A stretch of 5,769 nt of DNA from positions 1-5,769 of the forward strand of contig CAZDRI010000047.1 in the NCBI GenBank assembly GCA_964508055.1. Reading direction: 5' to 3'. This DNA comes from CAZDRI01 sp964508055 (GTDB taxonomy: Bacteria > Pseudomonadota > Gammaproteobacteria > PS1 > Pseudothioglobaceae). The notes beneath the pieces are model-generated. The model saw only the letters and a program-made list of their open reading frames with translations, ran no database searches and had not been told where the DNA came from. Positions 4,333-5,769 of this stretch are shown here, piece by piece. Both the position numbers and the translations under genes were made by a program. Position 1 is the first letter of the stretch, and each line of letters begins with the position of its first letter.

Positions 4333-5664
4333 ATGAAATATCAATTTGATATGATTGCAATTGGAGCAGGAAGTGGTGGGCTATCAGCAGTTGAGCGGGC
4401 AGCAGAATATGGCAAAAAATGTGCTGTTATTGAATTTAATAAAATTGGTGGCGCCTGCGTTAATGCTGGTTGTGTGCCTAAAAAAATAATGTATTTTGCA
4501 GCAAATACCGCAACAACTATTAAAAATGCAAAGGGCTTTGGTTTTGATATTAAATATAAAAATCTCAATTGGCAAAAATTAGTAGCGGGCAGAGAGAATT
4601 ATATTAATGGCATAGCTAATTGGTATGATGGTTATTTAGAAAAACTTGGAATTAAATACATTACAGGGTTTGCTTCAATGATTGATAAAAACACTATTAT
4701 GGTTGATGACAAGATTTTCACAGCAAAACATATTGTATTATCGCCTGGAAGTGAGGCTGTTATTCCAGATATTGAAGGTTATGAATATGGCATAACCTCT
4801 GATGGCTTTTTTAAATTAAATGACCTACCTAAAAAGGTTGCAATTTACGGTGGAGGATTTATTGCTGTTGAATTAGCTAATGTATTAAATGCCTTAGGCA
4901 GTGAAGTTAGCATGTTTATAAGAGCAGATAGTATATTATCAAATTTTGATGATTTAATCATTGATACTTTAACAAAAGATATGTTAACTCATGGTATTGA
5001 GATTATTAATAATACCGCTATTAGTAAAGTAGATAAAGATTTAAACATATGTGCTGAAGATACCGTCTTTTCTAATTTTGATACTTTAATATGGGCTATT
5101 GGAAGAAGGGCAAAAACCAAAAATTTAGGTTTAGAAAATGTAGCTGTTAAAGTTGATAATAAAGGCTTTATTATTACTGATAAATTTCAACAAACTAATA
5201 TAGATAAAGTTTACGCTATAGGTGATGTTACTGGTAAAGTGCAGTTAACTCCCGTTGCAATTGCAGCAGGTAGAAGATTATCTGATAGATTATTTAACAA
5301 TCAAAAAGACAGACATCTTAATTATGAGAACATTCCATCAGTAGTATTTGCTCATCCACCAGTGGGGACTATAGGTCTTAGTGAGACTGAAGCAAAAAAC
5401 AAATTTGATAAAGTAAAAGTTTACAAATCAACATTCACACCTATGGCTGATGCTTTGAGTGAACATAAAACTACTACAGCTTTAAAACTAGTATGCGTTG
5501 ATGATGATGAAAAAATCGTAGGTTGTCATATTATCGGCACAGGTGCTGATGAGATGTTACAAGGTTTTGCAGTAGCAATAAAAATGGGTGCTAGAAAAAA
5601 AGATTTTGACGATACTGTTGCTATCCATCCAACTAGTGCTGAAGAATTAGTTACTATGAGATAA
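4333..5664 (+). CDS. gor: Glutathione-disulfide reductase
   Basis: This FAD-dependent cytoplasmic homodimer reduces glutathione disulfide with NADPH, maintaining the thiol pool. The 443 residues (E. coli 450) follow the family order. The FAD-binding GAGSGG is at 11-16. The redox-active disulfide C42/C47 lies in GGACVNAGCVPKK, with the VPKKIM signature typical of glutathione reductase rather than of lipoamide or mercuric reductases. The nucleotide fingerprint GGGFIAVELA is at 173-182, the second FAD motif YAIGD at 294-298, and the dimer-interface catalytic block AIHPTSAEELVTMR at the C-terminus (His432, Glu437). Y98 corresponds to the substrate-gating Tyr99 of E. coli. Arg197 (E. coli R198) is kept, but the positions of K199, H200 and R204 are Ala198, Asp199 and Ser203, so contacts to the NADPH 2'-phosphate look reduced. 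The gene is probably co-transcribed with prfB (51-bp gap) and ends with a double TAA stop. Confidence 0.96.
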   Translation: MKYQFDMIAIGAGSGGLSAVERAAEYGKKCAVIEFNKIGGACVNAGCVPKKIMYFAANTATTIKNAKGFGFDIKYKNLNWQKLVAGRENYINGIANWYDGYLEKLGIKYITGFASMIDKNTIMVDDKIFTAKHIVLSPGSEAVIPDIEGYEYGITSDGFFKLNDLPKKVAIYGGGFIAVELANVLNALGSEVSMFIRADSILSNFDDLIIDTLTKDMLTHGIEIINNTAISKVDKDLNICAEDTVFSNFDTLIWAIGRRAKTKNLGLENVAVKVDNKGFIITDKFQQTNIDKVYAIGDVTGKVQLTPVAIAAGRRLSDRLFNNQKDRHLNYENIPSVVFAHPPVGTIGLSETEAKNKFDKVKVYKSTFTPMADALSEHKTTTALKLVCVDDDEKIVGCHIIGTGADEMLQGFAVAIKMGARKKDFDDTVAIHPTSAEELVTMR

Positions 5665-5700
5665 TAAAACTTGAGACATTTGCTTTATTAACTATTTTTT
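5662..5700 (+). terminator. Weak intrinsic terminator candidate after gor
   Basis: TAATAAA (5662-5668), which starts at the gor stop codon, pairs perfectly with TTTATTA (5684-5690) around a 15-nt loop. A run of six T follows at 5695-5700. The stem is purely A-U and the T-run is offset by four bases, so efficiency would be low. Confidence 0.3.
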
Positions 5701-5704
5701 CATT

Positions 5705-5742
5705 TACTGTCATACTGCCCTGAACCAAGTTCAGATACTGTC
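5705..5742. repeat. Palindromic intergenic repeat unit downstream of gor
   Basis: CTGAACCAAGTTCAG (5720-5734) has perfect 6-bp arms around CAA. It is flanked by direct copies of ACTGTC (5706-5711 and 5737-5742) and by ATACTG copies on both sides (5712-5717 and 5735-5740). From memory this resembles the CTGAAC-TTCAG palindromic repeats scattered between genes in various marine and intracellular proteobacteria. Copy number in this genome cannot be seen from one window. Confidence 0.45.
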
Positions 5743-5769
5743 TTAAAAATCAAGTAATTTTATTAATTT

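Noticed and set aside
4341..4575. Two overlapping minus-strand open frames inside gor
   Set aside because: They are antisense shadows of the strongly conserved FAD and redox-cysteine region of gor, with no independent signals.

Overview
The window is strongly AT-rich (about 30% GC by eye). It carries four bacterial housekeeping genes of gammaproteobacterial type: aat (leucyl/phenylalanyl-tRNA--protein transferase), rpsO (ribosomal protein S15), prfB (release factor RF2) and gor (glutathione reductase). All four align closely, from memory, with their E. coli counterparts. The base composition, weak Shine-Dalgarno signals, mobile-element debris and a toxin-antitoxin-like pair suggest a reduced, AT-drifted gammaproteobacterium. 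A marine sulfur-oxidiser or symbiont of the SUP05/Thioglobus kind is a plausible guess, but the sequence alone does not prove it.

Layout, left to right. (1) At 1-55 lies what looks like the outer end of an IS30-type insertion sequence. It cuts off the 3' end of a minus-strand LysE/RhtB-family exporter gene, which remains open to 19 but has lost its last ~50 codons. (2) The gap at 505-768 holds the exporter's likely promoter and a ~150 bp non-coding element (578-729). That element has imperfect terminal inverted repeats and a perfect 13-bp internal inverted repeat, so it looks like a MITE or IS remnant. (3) aat follows on the plus strand. (4) Convergent to aat is a two-gene minus-strand operon: a Panacea (DUF4065/SocA-like) antitoxin gene, then 5 bp later a 134-codon candidate toxin gene. 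The toxin gene has no ATG at all and carries four tandem copies of a hexamer at its 5' end. (5) The gap at 2392-2878 has no convincing gene. It holds the antitoxin promoter with a palindrome over its -10 box, a composite AT-rich hairpin, an 18-bp-period direct repeat, and the rpsO promoter. (6) rpsO, prfB and gor run in series on the plus strand with gaps of 38 and 51 bp. (7) A weak terminator and a palindromic intergenic repeat follow gor.

Functionally, rpsO, prfB and aat belong to translation and N-degron protein turnover, and gor to thiol redox homeostasis. The Panacea pair is the accessory cargo and the best candidate for an under-described system: the antitoxin domain is recognised, but its partner is a poorly characterised small protein with an unusual start. 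RF2 here is encoded in a single frame, without the autoregulatory programmed frameshift known from E. coli.
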